Assembly: GCF_035594125.1 (NCBI RefSeq)
Contig: NC_087181.1
Location: 7,922,840-7,986,839, forward strand
Length of the DNA: 64,000 bases
Source of the DNA: Scylla paramamosain
Taxonomy: Eukaryota > Arthropoda > Malacostraca > Decapoda > Portunidae
Reading direction: 5' to 3'
The notes under the pieces were generated by a model. That model made no database searches, was not told the DNA's origin, and saw only the letters and a program-made list of their open reading frames with translations. The translations under genes and the position numbers were made by a program. Shown here in pieces: positions 35,013-49,600 of the stretch; the first letter of the stretch is position 1, and every line of letters begins with the position of its first letter.

Positions 35013-38000
35013 ACTCTTTATTTAGAAAATAAAAAAATAAAAAAATAAAAATATAGGAATTTTTTTTTTTTTTTTTTTTTATTCATTTTCATAGGTACCG
35101 AGATGCCAAAATTCTGGGTAAATTGAGGGCAATCATATGATAAAACAATATTATCAAAAAAGTTAATTTCAGTTTTTTTTTTAGAACTGTTATGTACCAA
35201 ACCCTAAAGTGCATGCAAAGCCTCCAATATGAGGAAATTAAACGACCTTACCAGAAATTTGTGTTTTGTGTGTTTTTTAGCATGTTAGGCACCAAAACGT
35301 TAAATAATAAGGAACTCACTCTAATTATGAATCCAAAACAAAGTTATTGAAAACGTGTCTTCTCAGTGTTTTACGTAGAAAAACGTTATAACTGATGCAA
35401 ACCAACCAATATCAAGAAATAGAAAAACGTTACCAAAAAGGTATATTTTGAGTATTTTTGAGCTTTATACCTACAAAAAAACGCGAAAATTGATAGAAAG
35501 CACTCTATATTGGGAAACAAAAGGACATTTCAAGAAAAGTGTATAATGAGTGTTTTTTATAGTTCAAAAGAACCACAAAGCAAAAAACGCGAAAACTTGT
35601 GTATATGGAGAGATTTATTAGATACCAAAATGCTGAAACTCATGAATAACACTCTTAATTGAAAAACAGAACAACCTTACTTTTTGAGTGCCTTTCACAT
35701 TCGTAGTTACCAAAAATCATAAATTACATGCGAAAATAGCTTTGTGGAAAAAAAAAAAAAACGACTTTACAAGAAAAGAGTCTTTTGAGTGTTTTTCAGC
35801 GTGATAGGTAATAAAGCACTCAAAAGCAGGGCAATCACATTACATTGGAATAAAACCATTTTTTACCAAGAACTTGCCTTTAAGTGTTTTTGAGCACCTT
35901 ATATACAAAACTGCTAAAACGCATGCAAAACACACTTTATGGGCAAACAGAATAACATTACCAAAACCTTGTATTTTGAGTGTTTTTGATCATGTTATCT
36001 AAAAAAAACGCTTAAATACATGCAAAGAACCTTATGTTTGGGAAACGAAAGGACATTACAAGAAACGTGTATTACGAGTGTTTTTAAGTTCCTTAAGTAC
36101 CAAAAAGGTAAATCCCACAAATAACTCTTTATTGAAAAAAAAAAAATAAATAAATAAAAAATAAAAAAAAATAAAATTTTTTATTTATCTTCATTGGTAC
36201 CAAGATGCCAAAATTCTGGGAAAATTCAGGACAATGATATGATAAAAGAATATTATCAAAAAAGTTAATTTTAGATATTTTTTCGGACTGTTATGTACCA
36301 AACCCTAAAGTGCAAGCAAAGCCTACTATATGAGGAAATTAAACGACCTTATCAGAAATCTCTCTTTTGAGTGTTGTTCAGCATGTTAGGCACCAAAACA
36401 ATAAATAATATGGAACTCACTCTATATGGGAATTCAAAACAAAATTACTGAAAACGTGTCTTCTGAGTGTTTTACGTAGAAAAACGCTAAAACGGATGCA
36501 AACAAACCAATATAAAGAAATAGAAAAACATTACCAAAAATGTATATTTTGAGTGTTTTTGAGCTTGTTACCTATAAAAAAACACGAAAATTGATGCAAA
36601 GCACTCTATAGTGGGAAAGAAAAGGACATTGCAAGAAAAGTTTATAATGAGTGTTTTATAGTTCAAAAGAACCACAAAGCAAAAAAATGCAAAAACTAGT
36701 GTATATGAAGAAGTTTCGTAAATACCAAAATGCTGAAACTCTTGAACAACACTCTTAATTGAGAAACAGAACAATCTTACTAAATGTGTATTTTTTTAGT
36801 GCTTTTCACATTCTTAGTTACCAAAATCCCAAATTGCATGTGAAGCCAGCTTTATGTTGGAAAAAAATGACATTACCAGAAAAATGTCTTTTGAGTGTTT
36901 TTGAGCGTGTTAGGCAATAAAGCACTAAAAAGCAGGGCAATCACATTACATTGGAATAAAACCAATTTTTAATAAGAACTTGCCTTTAAGTGTTTTTGAG
37001 CTCCTTATATACCAAAACACTAATACGCATGCAAAATACACTTTATGGTGAAACAGAATAACATTACCAAAAACATGTATTTTGAGTGTTTTTGATCATG
37101 TTACCAATAAGAACACTTAAATACATGGAAAGTACCCTATTTTTGGGAAACGAAAGGACATTACTAGAAACGTGTATTATGAGTGTTTTTAAGTTCATTA
37201 ATTACGAAAAAGCTAAAAGCCACAAATTACACACTTTATTGAGAAAAATTAAATAAATAAATAAAAATATACGATATTTTTTTTTCATACTTATTCATAT
37301 TCACAGGTAACGAGGTGCCAAAATTGGGGCAAAGTTCAGGAAATTATATGAAATAAGAACATTATCAAAAAAGTTAAATTTAGCTTTCTTTTCGGACTGT
37401 TATGTACCAAACCCCTAAAGTGCATGCAAAGCCACCTATATGGGGAAATTAAACCTCTTTGCCAGAAAACTGTTTTATGGGTGTTTTTCAGCATGTTAGG
37501 AACCAACACGATAAAACCCAAGGAAGTCAATCTATATGGAAATCCAAAACACAATTACTGAAAACGTGTCTTCTCGGTGTTTTACGTAGAAAAACGCTAA
37601 AACGGATGCAAACCAACGAAAATGAATAAATAGAATAACATTACCAAAAAGATATATTTTGATTTTTTTTTGTAATTGCTACCTACAAAAAACGCGAAAA
37701 TGGATGGAAAGCACTCTATATTGGGAAGCAAAAGGACATTACGAGAAACTTGTATAAAGAGTGTTTTATAGTTTCACAAGAACCACAAGGCAAAAAACGC
37801 AAAAACACATGTATATAAAGAAGTTTCTTACATTCCAAAATGCTGAAACATTCCAAAATGCTGAAAATGAGAAACAGAACATTTTTTCTAAATGCGTGTA
37901 TTTTGAGTGCTTTTCACATTCTTAGATACAAAAATCCGAAATTACAAGCAAAACTAGTTTTACGTGGGAAAAAACGACATTACCAGAAAAGTGTCTTTTG

Positions 38001-39019
38001 AGTGTTTTAGATAGTGATATGCAACAAAGCACTAAAAAGTAGTACAATCACATTACATGGGAATAAAACCAACTCTTATCAAAAACATGCCTTTTAGTGT
38101 TTTTAAATCCTTACATAACAAAACGCTAAAATGCATGCAAAACACCCTTTATGGAGAAACAAAATAACATTACCAAAAACATGAATTTTAAATGGATATT
38201 ACGAAAATTGTGTATTATGAGAGTTTTTAGGTTCCTTAAGTACCAAAAAGCTAAAACACACAAATAACACTCTTTATAGAGAAAAAAATAAAAAAATGAA
38301 TGAATACAATTTTTTTTTTTTTTTATATTTTGTTTGGTTTGTGGTACCTTCATAGGTACCAAGATGCAGAAATTCTGGCAAAATTCAGGGAAATTAGGTA
38401 AAAGAAAAAAAATTATATAACAAATAATTTCAGCTTTTTTCCGAACTTATGTACCAAACCCTGAAGTGCATGCAAAGCCACCTATATGGGAAAATTACAC
38501 GACTTTACCAGAAACCTGTACCAAAAGCAATTTCAACAATATTACAGAAAACGAGTCTTTTCAGAGATTTACGGAGAAAAACGCTAAAACAGATGCAAAC
38601 CAACCAATATGAAGAAATAGAATAACATTACTAATAATATATATTTTGAGTGTTTGTTACCTTCAAAAAATGCAAAAATGGATGGAAAACACTCTATATT
38701 AGGAAACAAAAGAACATTACGAGAAACGTGTATAATGAGTGTTTTATAGTTTCACAAGAACCAAAAGGCAATAAACGCAAAAACTCGTGTATAAAGAGAA
38801 GTTTCTTACATACCAAAATGATGAAATGCATGAATAACACTTTTAATTGAGAAACAGAACTACCCTACCAATTTGTGTATTTTGAGTGTTTTTCACATTC
38901 TTAGTTACGAAATTGCCAAATTACATGCGAAACTAGCTTTATGTGGTAAAAAAATGACATTACCAGAAAATTGTCTTTTGAATGTTTTTGAGCGTGATAT
39001 GCAACAAAGCACTAAAAAG
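35013..39019 (+). repeat. Forward HOR run with deletion variants
   Basis: G1 anchors at 35787, 36893, 38000 and 38980 give spacings of 1106, 1107 and 980. The last unit has lost G3 (aaaaacatgaattttaaatggatattacg, near 38180-38205) and G5 (cctgtaccaaaagcaatttcaacaa, near 38517). Its GGTACC box is atypical: a second ggtacc lies just upstream (ttgtggtaccttcataggtacc). The 36.8-37.7 kb part resembles 49.25-50.1 kb, sharing the rare gataaaacccaaggaagtc. The end of this block, read in reverse, matches 54721-56600. Confidence 0.75.
37830..37865 (+). repeat. 18-bp exact tandem duplication inside G8
   Basis: The 18-base unit acattccaaaatgctgaa occurs twice head to tail (37830-37847 and 37848-37865). 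The first copy is the normal G8 position. After the second, the usual actcatgaataacac stretch is missing. This is a local slippage plus deletion not seen in other units. Confidence 0.9.
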
Positions 39020-39185
39020 CACGTAAAACACTGAGAAGACACGTTTTCAGTAGTTTTCTTTTGGATTCCTACATAGAGTGAGTTCCTTATTATTTATCGT
39101 TTTGGTGCCTAACATGCTGAAAAAACACTCAAAAGACAGATTTCTGGTAAGGTCTTTAATTTCCTCATATGGGAGGCTTTGCATG
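39020..39185 (-). repeat. Short inverted segment with a different left junction
   Basis: Forward G1 (caaagcactaaaaagc) changes directly to reverse G6 (acgtaaaacactgagaagac), then reverse G5 and the G4 tail. It ends at ggctttgcatg before tcttttcagtg. The right junction is the same type as in the longer inverted segments, but the reverse G8 and G7 are missing. A later deletion across the left junction explains this best. Confidence 0.8.
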
Positions 39186-42100
39186 TCTTTTCAGTGTTTT
39201 TGAGCGTGTTACGCAATAAAGCACTAAAAGCCAGAGCAATCACATTACATGGGAATAAAAACAAATTTTACCAAGAACTTGCCTTTAAGTGTTTTTGAGC
39301 TCCTTATATACCAAAACGCTGAAACCCATGCAAAACACACTTTATGGAGAAAGAGAATAACATTACCAAAAACATATATTTTGGGTGTTTTTGATCATGT
39401 TACCAATAAAAACGCTTAAATACATGCAAAGAACCCTATTTTTGGGAAACGAAAGGACATTACGAGAAACGTGTATTATGAGTGTTTTTAAGATCATTAT
39501 TTACCAAAAAGCTAAAAGCCACAAATAACACTCTTTACTGAGAAAAAAAAAAATAAATAAATAAAAAAATACGATATTTTTTTCATTCTTTTTCATCTTC
39601 ACAGGTACCGAGATGCCATAATTTGGGCAAAATTCAGAAAATTTTTAGTCAGTTATCAAAAAAGTTAATTTTTGCTTTTTTTTGTGCTGTTATGTATCAA
39701 ACTCTAAAGTGCATGCAAAGCCACCTATATGGGGAAATTAAACGTGTTTGCCGAAAAACTGTCTTATGAGTGTTTTTCAGTTTGTTTGGCACCTTAACGG
39801 TAAATAACATGCAAGTCACTCTATATGGGAATGTAAAACAAAATTACTGAAAACGTGTCTTTTCGGTGTTTTACGTAGAAAAACGCTAAAACGGATGCAA
39901 ATAACCAATAACAAGAAATAAAATAACATTACCAAAAAGGTACATTTTGAGTGTTTTTGAGCTTCTTACCTACAAAAAACGCGAAAATGGATGCAAAACA
40001 CTCCCTATTGGGAAAGAAAAGGACATTACGAGAAAAGGGTATAATAAGTGTCTTATTATTTTTGAGCAAACGAACTTCTGGTTCACAAGAACCACAAGGC
40101 AAAAAACGCAAAAACTCGTGTATATATAGATAGATACCAAAATGCTGAAACTCATGAATAACAATATGAATTGAGAAACAGAACAACCTTACCAAATGCG
40201 TGTGTTTCACATTCTTAGCAAAACCCCAAATAGCACGCGAAACTATGTTGGAAAAAAAAATGACATTACCAGAAGTGTCTTTTGAGTGTTTTTGAGCGTG
40301 TTAGGCAATAAATCACAAAAAAAAAAAAAACAGGGCAATCATATTACATGGGAATAAAACCAACTTTTACGAAGAAATTGCCTTCAAGTGTTTTTGACCT
40401 CCTTACAAACCAAAACGCTAAAACGCACGCAAAAAACTCCTTTATGGAAAAGCAGAATAACATTACTAAAAAAATGTGCTTTAAGTGTTTTTAATCATGT
40501 TACCTATAAAAACGCTAAAATACATGCAAAGAACCCTATGCTTGGGAAACAAAAGGACATTACGAAAAACGTGTATTAGGACCGTTTTTACGTTCCTTAA
40601 GTACCAAAACGTTAAAACCCACAAATAACACTCTTTATAGAGAAAAAAATAAATAAATAAAAAAATAGCTTTTTTTTTATATTGATTTTCATAGGTACCA
40701 AGATGCCAAAATTCTGCCAAAATTAAGGGAATTTATGTGGAAAAAAGAACATTATCAAAAAAGTTAATTATAGCTCTTTTTCGGATTTTATGTACCAAAC
40801 TCTAAAGTGCATGTCACCTATATAAGGAAGTTAAACGACTTTACCAGAAACTTTTTTTTTCAGTGTTTTTCAGCATGTTAGGCACCAAAACGATAAATAA
40901 TATGGAAGTCAGTCAATATGTGAATCCAAAACAAAATTACTGAAAACGTGTCTTTTTAGTGTTTTACGTAGAAAAACGCTAAAACGGATGCAAACCAACA
41001 AATATGAAGAAATAAAATAATATTAATAAAAAGTGTTTTTGAGCTTTTTACCTACAAAATACGCGCAAATGGATGGAAAGCACTCTATAATGGGAAGGAA
41101 AAGGACATTACGAGAAACGTGTATAATGAGTGTTTTATAGTTTCACAAGAACCATAAGGCAAAAAACGCAAAAACTCCTGTATATAGAGAAGTTTCTTAC
41201 ATACCAAAACGCTAAAACTCATGAATAACACTTTTAATTGAAAAACAGAACTACCTTACCAAATGTGTGTATTTTGAGTGTTTTTCACATTCTTAGTTGC
41301 GAAAATCCCAAATTACATGCGAAACTAGCTTTATGTGGGAAAAAAATGACATTACCAGAAAAGTGTCTTTTGAGTGTTTTTGAGCGTTATATGCAACAAA
41401 ACACTAAAAAGCAGAAAAATCACATTAGATTGGAATAAAACCAAATTTTACGTAGAACTTGCCTTTAAGTGTTTTTTAACTCCTTACATACCAAAACGCT
41501 AAACGCATGCAAAACAACCTTTATGGAGAAACAGAATAACATTACCAAAAACATGTATTTTGAGTGTTTTGGATCATGTTATCTATAAAATCGCTTAAAT
41601 ACATGCAAAGAACCCTATGTTTCTGAAACGAAAGGACATTACGAAAATCGTGTATTATGGGTATTTTTAAGTTCCTTAAGTACAAAACTAAAACCAACAA
41701 GTTTTCTCTTCATAGAGAAAAAAAAAATTTAAATAGATTTTTTTTTTTGTTATTCATCTTCATAGGTACCGAGATGCCAAAATTCAGAGAAAATTCAGGG
41801 AAATTATGTGTAAAAAAATAACAAAAAATTTTTTTTTAGCTTTTTCCGGAGTTATGTATGAAACCCGGAAGTGCATCCAAAGCCACCTATATGGGGAAAT
41901 TACACGACATTACAAGAAACGTGTCTTGGTGTTTTCAGCAATTTCAACAATATTACTGAAAACGTGTCTTTTTAGTTTTAGTGTAGAACGCTAAAACGAT
42001 GCAAACCAACCAATATAAAGATATAGAATAATATTACAAAAAAGTTGTGTTTTTGAGCTTGTTACCTAAAAAAACGCAAAAATGAATACAAAGCAGTCTA

Positions 42101-42732
42101 TATTGGGAAACAAAAGGATAAGATAATTGTATAATGAATGTTTTAATAATTTTTAAGAACCATAAGGGAAAAAACGCAAACACTCGTATATATGGAGAAG
42201 TTTCTTAGATACCAAAATGCTAAAACTCATGAATAACACTCTTAATTGAGAAACAGAACAATCATAGGAAATTAGTGTATTTTGAGTGTTTTTTTTCACA
42301 TTCTTAGTGGTCTAACCCCAAATTACATGCAAAACTGTGGAAAAAAAATGAAATTACTAAAAAAGTAACTTTTTAGTGTTTTTCAGCGTGTTAGGCAATA
42401 AAGCACTAAAAAGCAGGGCAATAACATTAAAGGGGAATATAACCAAATATTACGAAGAACTTGCCTTTAAGTTTTTTTGAGCTCCTTACATACCAAAACG
42501 CTAAAACCCATGCAAAACACCCTTTATGGAAAAACAGAATAACATTATCAAAAACATGTATTTTGAGTGTTTTTGAGCTTGTTACCAATAAAAACACTTA
42601 AATACATTTAAAGAACCCTATGTTTGGGAATGAAAAGACATTACGAGGAATGTGTATTATGAGTGTTTATAAGTTCCTTAAGTACCAAAAAGCTAAAACC
42701 CACAAATAACACTCTTTATAGAGTTTGATTAC
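39186..42732 (+). repeat. Block B, forward copy 1
   Basis: G1 anchors are 39192, 40284, 41372 and 42374. Diagnostic variants include gttatcaaaaaagttaatttttgc after a shortened box near 39640, cagtttgtttggcacc (39778), aaatcacaaaaaaaaaaaaa (40311), and acattcttagtggtctaacccc (42298). The same series, in order, is found forward in 51263-54720 (offset about 12.05 kb) and in reverse in 56590-60290. Block B is therefore present three times. Confidence 0.8.
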
Positions 42733-42772
42733 CTCGGTACCTATGAAGATATTGATCTTTATAGGTACCGAG
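42733..42772. repeat. 40-bp fold-back palindrome replacing the A/T tract
   Basis: The 18-base arms ctcggtacctatgaagat (42733-42750) and atctttataggtaccgag (42755-42772) are reverse complements with one mismatch, around a 4-base loop (attg). The right arm is the normal GGTACC box. The left arm is an inverted copy of it, sitting where the A/T tract should be. No other unit has this arrangement. It looks like a template-switch or fold-back event, and it could extrude as a cruciform. Confidence 0.9.
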
Positions 42773-45700
42773 ATGCAAAAATTCTGGGAAAATTCAGGAA
42801 AATTACGTCAAAATAAGAATATTACGAAAAAGGTTAATTTTAGCTTTTTTTCGGACTGTTATGTACCAAACCCTAAAGTGTATGCAAAGCCACCTATATG
42901 GGGAAATTAAACGACTTTACAAGAAACCTGTCTTTTGAGTGTTTTTCAGCATGTTAGGCATCAAAACGATAAATAACATGGAAGTTACTCTATATGGGAA
43001 TCCAAAACAAAATTAATGAAAACGTGTCTTTTCTGTGTTTTACGTAGAAAAACGCTAAAACGGACGGAAACAAACCAATATGAAGAAATAGAATAACATT
43101 ACCAAAAAGGTATATTTTGAGTGTTTTTGATCATGTTACCTATAAAAACGCAAAAATACATGGAAAAAACCTTATCTTTAGGAAACAAAAGGACATTACG
43201 ACAAACGAGTATTATGAGTGTTTTTACGTTTCTTAAGTACCAAAAAGCTTAAACCCATAAATAACTCTCTTTATAGAGAAAAAACAAAATAAATAAATGA
43301 AGAAATAGTTTTTTTTTTTTTATTGATCTTCATAGGTACCGAGATGCCAAAATTTTGGCAAAATTCAGGGAAATTCTGTGAAAAAAGAATATCAAAAAAG
43401 TTAATTCTAGCTTTTATTCAGACCGTTATGTACCAAACCCTAAAGTACATGTAGAGCCACCTATATGGAGAAATTAAACGACTTTACCTGAAACCTGTCT
43501 TTTGCCTGTTTTTTAGTATGTTAGCCACCAAAACAATAAATAATATGAAAGTCACTCTGTGTGGGAATCCAAAAAAAAAAATTACTGAAAACGTGTCTTT
43601 TCAGTGTTTTACGTAGAAAAACGCTAAAACGAATGCAAATCAACCAATATCATGAAATAGAATAATATTACCAAAAAGGTATTTTTTGTGTTTTTGAGCG
43701 AATATGGATGCAAATCTCTCTATATTGGGAAACAAAAGGACATTACGAGAAACGTTTATAATGAGTGTTTTATAGTTTCACAAGAACCACTAGGCACAAC
43801 AAGCAAAAACTCGTGTATATGGAGATGTTTCTTAGATACCAAAATGCTGAAATTCATAAATAACACTCTTAATTGAAAAACGAAACAACCTTACCAAATG
43901 CGTGTATTTTGAGTGTTTTTCACATTTTTAGTTACCAAAACCCGAAATTACGTGCGAAACTAGCTTTATGTGGGAAATAAATTACATTACCAGAAAAAAA
44001 AAAAGTGTCTTTTGAGTGTGTTTGAGCGTGTTAGGCAATAAAGCACAAAAAAGCAGGGCAATGACATTACATGGGAATAAAACCAACATTTACCAAGATC
44101 TTGTCTTTAAGTGTTTTTCAGCTCCTTATATACCAAAACGCTAAAATGCATGCAAAAAAACCCTTTATGGAGGAACAAAATAACATTACGAAAAACATGA
44201 ATTTTCAGTGTTTTTGATTTGTTACGTATAAAAGCGCTTAAATACATGCAAAGAACCATATCTTTGGGAAACAAAAGGACATTACGAGAAACGTGTATTA
44301 TGACTGTTTTAAAGTTCCTTAAGTACCAAAACGTTAAAACCCTCAAATAACACTCCTCAAAGAGAAAAAAAAGAATAAAAATAAATAAATAAATAAATAG
44401 CATTTTTTTTATTGATTGTCATAAGTACCGAGATGCCAAAATTCTGCCAAAATTCAGTGAATTTATATGGAAAAAAAACACTATCAAAAAAGCTAATTAT
44501 AACTTTTTCTCGGATTGTTATTTACCAAACCTTAAAGTGCATGCAAAGCATGATGAAATTAAACGACTTTACCAGAAACCTGTCTTTTCAGTGTTTTTCA
44601 GCATGTTAGGCACCAAACCGATAAATAATATGGAAGTCAGTCAATATGTGAATCCAAAACAAAATTACTGAAAACGTGTCTTTTCAGTGTTTACGTAGAC
44701 AAACGCTAAACGGGATCTAAACCAACCTATATGAAGAAATAGAATAACATTACCAAAAAGATATATTTTAAGTGTTTTTGAGCATTTACCTACAAAAAAA
44801 ATGCAAAAATGGATGTAAACCACTCTATATTAGGAAACAAAAGGACATTACGAAAAACGTGTATAATGTTTTATAGTTTTAAAAGAACCACAAGGCAATA
44901 AACGCAAAAACTCGTGTATATAGAGAAATTTCTTACATACCGAAATGATGAAATGCATGAATAACACTTTTAATTGATAAACAGAACTACCTTACCAAAT
45001 TGTGTATTTTGAGTGTTTTTCACATTCTTAGTTACGAAAATGCCAAATTACATGCGAAACTACCTTCATGTAGGAAAAAAAAATGACATTACCGTAAAAG
45101 TGTCTTTTTAGTGTTTTTGAGCGTGATTTGCAACAAAACACTAAAAAGCAGAACACTCACATTACATGGCAATAAAACCAACTTTTACGAAGAACTTGCC
45201 TTTAAATGTTTTTTAACTCTTTAGATACCAAATCGCTAAAACACATGCAAAACACCCTTTATGGAGAAACAGAATAATATTACCAAAACATGTATTTTGA
45301 GTGTTTTTGAACATGTAACAACTTTTTATAGAGAGAAAAAAAAAATTTGTTATTGATCTTCATACATACAGAGATGCCAAAATTCTGGCAAAATTCATGG
45401 AAATTTTGCAAAAAAAATCATTATAAAAAAATAATTTTAGCTTTTTTCCGGAGTTATGTACAAACCCTGAAGTGCATGCAAATCCACCTATATGGGGAAA
45501 TTACACGACTTTACCAGAAACCTGTCTTTTGAGTGATTTTCAGCAATTTCAACAATATTACAGAAAACGTGTCTTTTCAGTGATTTACGTAGAAAAACGG
45601 TTTTAGGGATGTAAGCCAACGAATATAAAGAAATAGAATAACATTACCAAAAAGATATATTTTGATGTGTTTTTGAGCTTGTTACCTACAAAAAATGCAA

Positions 45701-46620
45701 AAATGGATGGAAAGCACTTTATATTGGCAAAGAAAAGGACATTACGAGAAACGTGTATCAGTGTTTTATAGTTTGACAAGAACCACAAGGTAAAAAACTC
45801 AAAAACTCGTGTACATAAATAATTTTCTTACATACCAAAAAGCTAAAACTCACGAATAACACTTTTAATTTTGAAACGGAAATACCTTACGAAATGTGTG
45901 TATTAGAAAGTTTCTTACATACCAAAATGCTGAAACTCATGAATAACACTTTTAATTAAGAAATAGAACTTTACTAAATGCCTATGTTTTGAGTTTTTTT
46001 TCACATTCTTGGGTACCAAAACCTCAAAATCCATGCAAAACTAGCTTTATGTGGGGAAAAAAATGATATTACCAGAAAAATGTTTTTTTAATGTTTTTGA
46101 GCGTGTTAGGCAGTAAAGCACTAAAAAGCAGGGCAATCACATTACATGGGAATAAAAAAAATTTTTCCAAGAACTTGCCTTTAAGTGTTTTTGAGCTCAT
46201 TACATACCAAAACGCTAAAACGCATGCAAAACACCTTTTATGGAGAAACAATAAAATTACCAAAAACATATTTTGAGTGTTTTTGATCATGTTATCTATA
46301 AAAACGCTTAAATACATGCAAAGAACCTTATGTTTGCGAAACGAAAGAACATTACGAGAAATGTGTTTTATAAGTGTTTTTAAGTTCCTTAAGTAGCAAA
46401 AAGCTAAAACCTACAAATAACACTCTTTATTTAAAAAAAAAAAAAAAAGTAAGAAAATAAAAATATGGGTTTTTTTGTTATTCATCTTCATAGGTACCGA
46501 GATGCCAAAATTCTGGGAAAATACAGGGCTTTTATATGATAAAAGAAAATTATCAAAAAAAGTTAATTTTAGCTTTTTTTTCGGACTGTTACCAAACCCT
46601 AAAGTGCGTCCAAAGACTCC
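42773..46620 (+). repeat. Forward HOR run with several shortened units
   Basis: G1 anchors are at 44014, 45109 and 46089. The 1640-bp interval from 42374 to 44014 holds an extra partial unit: G6 at about 43035 is followed by G3-like sequence (gatcatgttacctataaaaacg, about 43118) and then G4 to G6. Near 45310 G3 is cut and joined to the A/T tract of G4 (gaacatgtaacaactttttatag). Near 45828-45950 the end of G8 (tttcttacataccaaaa...aataacactttt) is partly duplicated. No gene is present. Confidence 0.75.
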
Positions 46621-49600
46621 TATATGAGGAAATTAAAAGACCTTACCAGAAATCTGTTTTTTTTGTGTGTTTTTCAACATGTTAGGCAGAAAAACGATAA
46701 ATAATAAGGAACTCACTCTATATGAGAATCCAAAACAAAATTCCTGAAAAGTTGTCTTTTCAGTGTTTTACGTAGAAAAACGCTAAAACGGATGCAAACC
46801 AACCAATATCAAGAAATAGAAAAACATTACCAAAAAGGTATATTTTGAGTGTTTTTGAGCTTGTTAACTACAAAAAACGCGAAAATTGATGCAAAGTACT
46901 CTATATTGGAAAACAAAAGGACATTGCAAGAAAAGTGTATAATGAGTGTTTTATAGTTCAAAAGAACCACAAGGCAAAAAACGCAAAAACTCGTGTATAT
47001 GGAGAAGGTTCCTAGATACCAAAATGCTGAAACTCATGAATAACACTCTTAATTGAGAAAAAGAAACAACCTTACTAAATGCTTGTATTTTGAGTGATTT
47101 TCACATTCTTAGTTACCAAAACACCAAATTGCATGCAAAACCACCTTTATGTGAGAAAAAATGACATTACCAGAAAAGTGTCTTTTAAGTGTTTTTGAGC
47201 GTGATAGGCAATAAAGAACTAAAAAGCAGGGCAATCATATTACATTGGAATAACACCAATTTATACCAAAAACTTGCCTTTAAGTGTTTTTCAGCTCCTT
47301 ATATACCAAACCGCTAAAACGCATGCAAAACAAACGTTATGGAAAACAGAATAACATTACCAAAAACATGTATTTTGAGTGTTTTTTATCATGTTATCTA
47401 TAAAAACGCTTAAATGCATGCAAAGAACCTTATGTTTGGGAAACAAAAGGACATTACGAGAAACGTGTATTATCAGTGTTTTTTAAGTTCCTTAAGTACC
47501 AAAATGCTAAAACCCACAAATAACACTCTTTAGAAAAAAAAAAAAATGGGATTTTTTTTTTTTTATCTTCATAGGTACCGAGACGCCAAAATTCTGGGAA
47601 AATTCAGGGCAATCATATGATAAAAGAATATTATCAAAAAAGTTAATTTGAGCTTTTTTTTTCGGACTGTTATATACCAAACCCTAAAGTAAAGCCTCCT
47701 ATATGAGGAAATTAAACGACCTTACCAGAAATCTGTGTTTTGAGTGTTTTTTAGCATGTTAGGCACAAAAACGATAAATAATAAGGAACTCACTCTATAT
47801 GGGAATCCAAAACAAAGTTACTAAAAACGTGTCTTCTCAGTGTTTTACGTAGAAAAACGCTAAAACGGATGCAAAGCATCCAATATCAAGAAATAGACAA
47901 ACGTTACTAAAAAAGGTATATTTTGAGTATAAACGCGAAAATTGATGCAAAGCACTCTATATTGGGAAACAAAAGGACATTGCAAGAAAAGTGTATAATG
48001 AGTGTTTTATAGTTTAAAAGAACCACAAGGCAAAAATCGCAAAATGTCGTGTATATGGAGATGTTTCCTAGATACAAAAATGCTAAAACTCATGTATAAC
48101 ACTGCTAACTGAGAAACAGAACTGAGAGAACAGAACGCATTAATAAATGCGTGTATTTTGAGTGCTTTTCACATTTTTAGTTACCAAAACCCCAAATTGA
48201 ATGCAAAAATAGGTTTGTGGGAAAAAAAAATAAGACTTTACCAGAAAAGTGTCTTTTGAGTGTTTTTGAGCGTGATAGGCAATAAAGCACTAAAAAGGAG
48301 GGCAATCACATTACATTGGAGTAAAACGAATTTTTACCAAGAACATGCCTTAAAGTGTTTTTGAGCTCCTTATATACCAAAACACTAAAACGCATGCAAA
48401 ACACTCTTTATGATGAAACAGAATAACATTACCAAAAACATGTATTTTGACTGTTTTTGATCATGTTACCAATAAAAACGCTTAAATACAAGCAAAGAAC
48501 ACTATTTTTGGGAAACGAAAGGAGATTACGAGAAACATGTATTATGAGTGTTTCAAGGTTCATTAATTACCAAAAAAGCTAAAAGCCACAAATAACACTC
48601 TTCATTGAGAAACAATAAATAAATAAAAAAAAAATATACAATATTTTTTTTCTTTCTTATTTATCTTCACAGGTACCGAGATACCAAAATTTGGGCAAAA
48701 TTCAGGAAAATACGTGAAATAAGAATATTACCAAAAAAGTTAAATTTAACTATTTTTTTTTCGGACTGTTATGTACCAAACCCCTAAAGTGCATGCAAAG
48801 CCACCTATATAGGGAAATCAAACGTCTTTCCCCGAAAACGGTCTTATGAGTGTTTTTCAGGATGTTACGAACCAACACGATAAATAACATGGAAGTCAAT
48901 CCATATGGGAATCCAAAACAAAATTACTAAAAACGTGTCTTTTCGGTGTTTTACGTAGAAAAACGCTAAAACAGATGCAAACCAACCAATTTGAAAAAAT
49001 TAAATAACATTACCAAAATGGTATATTTTGAGTGTTTTTGAAATTGTTACCTACAAAAAACGCGAAAATGGATGGAAAGCACTCTATATTGGGAAGCAAA
49101 AGGACATTACGAGAAACGTGTATAATGAGTATTTTATAGTTTCACAAGAGCTACAAGGCAAAAAACGCAAAAACTCGTGTATATAGAGGTTTCTTACATT
49201 CCAAAATGCTGAAACGCTGTAACAACACTCTTAATTGAGAAACAGGACAATCTTACTAAATGCGTGTATTTTGAGTGCTTTTGACATCCTTAGTTACCAA
49301 AACCCCAAATTGCATACGAAACCAGCTTTATGTGGGAAAAAAATGACATTACCAGAAAAATGTTTTTTGAGTGTTTTTCAGCTTGTTAGGCAAAAAAAGC
49401 ACTAAAAAGCAGGGCAATCACATTACAATTGAATAAAACCAATTTTTAACAAGAACTTGCCTTTAAGTGTATTTGAGCTCCTTATATACCAAAACATTAA
49501 AATGCATGCAAAATACACTTTATGGTGAAACATAATAACATTACCAAAAACATGTATTTTGATTGTTTTTGATCATGTTACCAATAAAAACGCTTAAATA

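Noticed and set aside
44107..44403. 98-codon minus-strand frame that looks like hydrophobic segments
   Set aside because: Phe/Leu/Ile-rich stretches come from translating the A-rich tract in reverse. The same peptide theme appears at every G4 block in broken forms.
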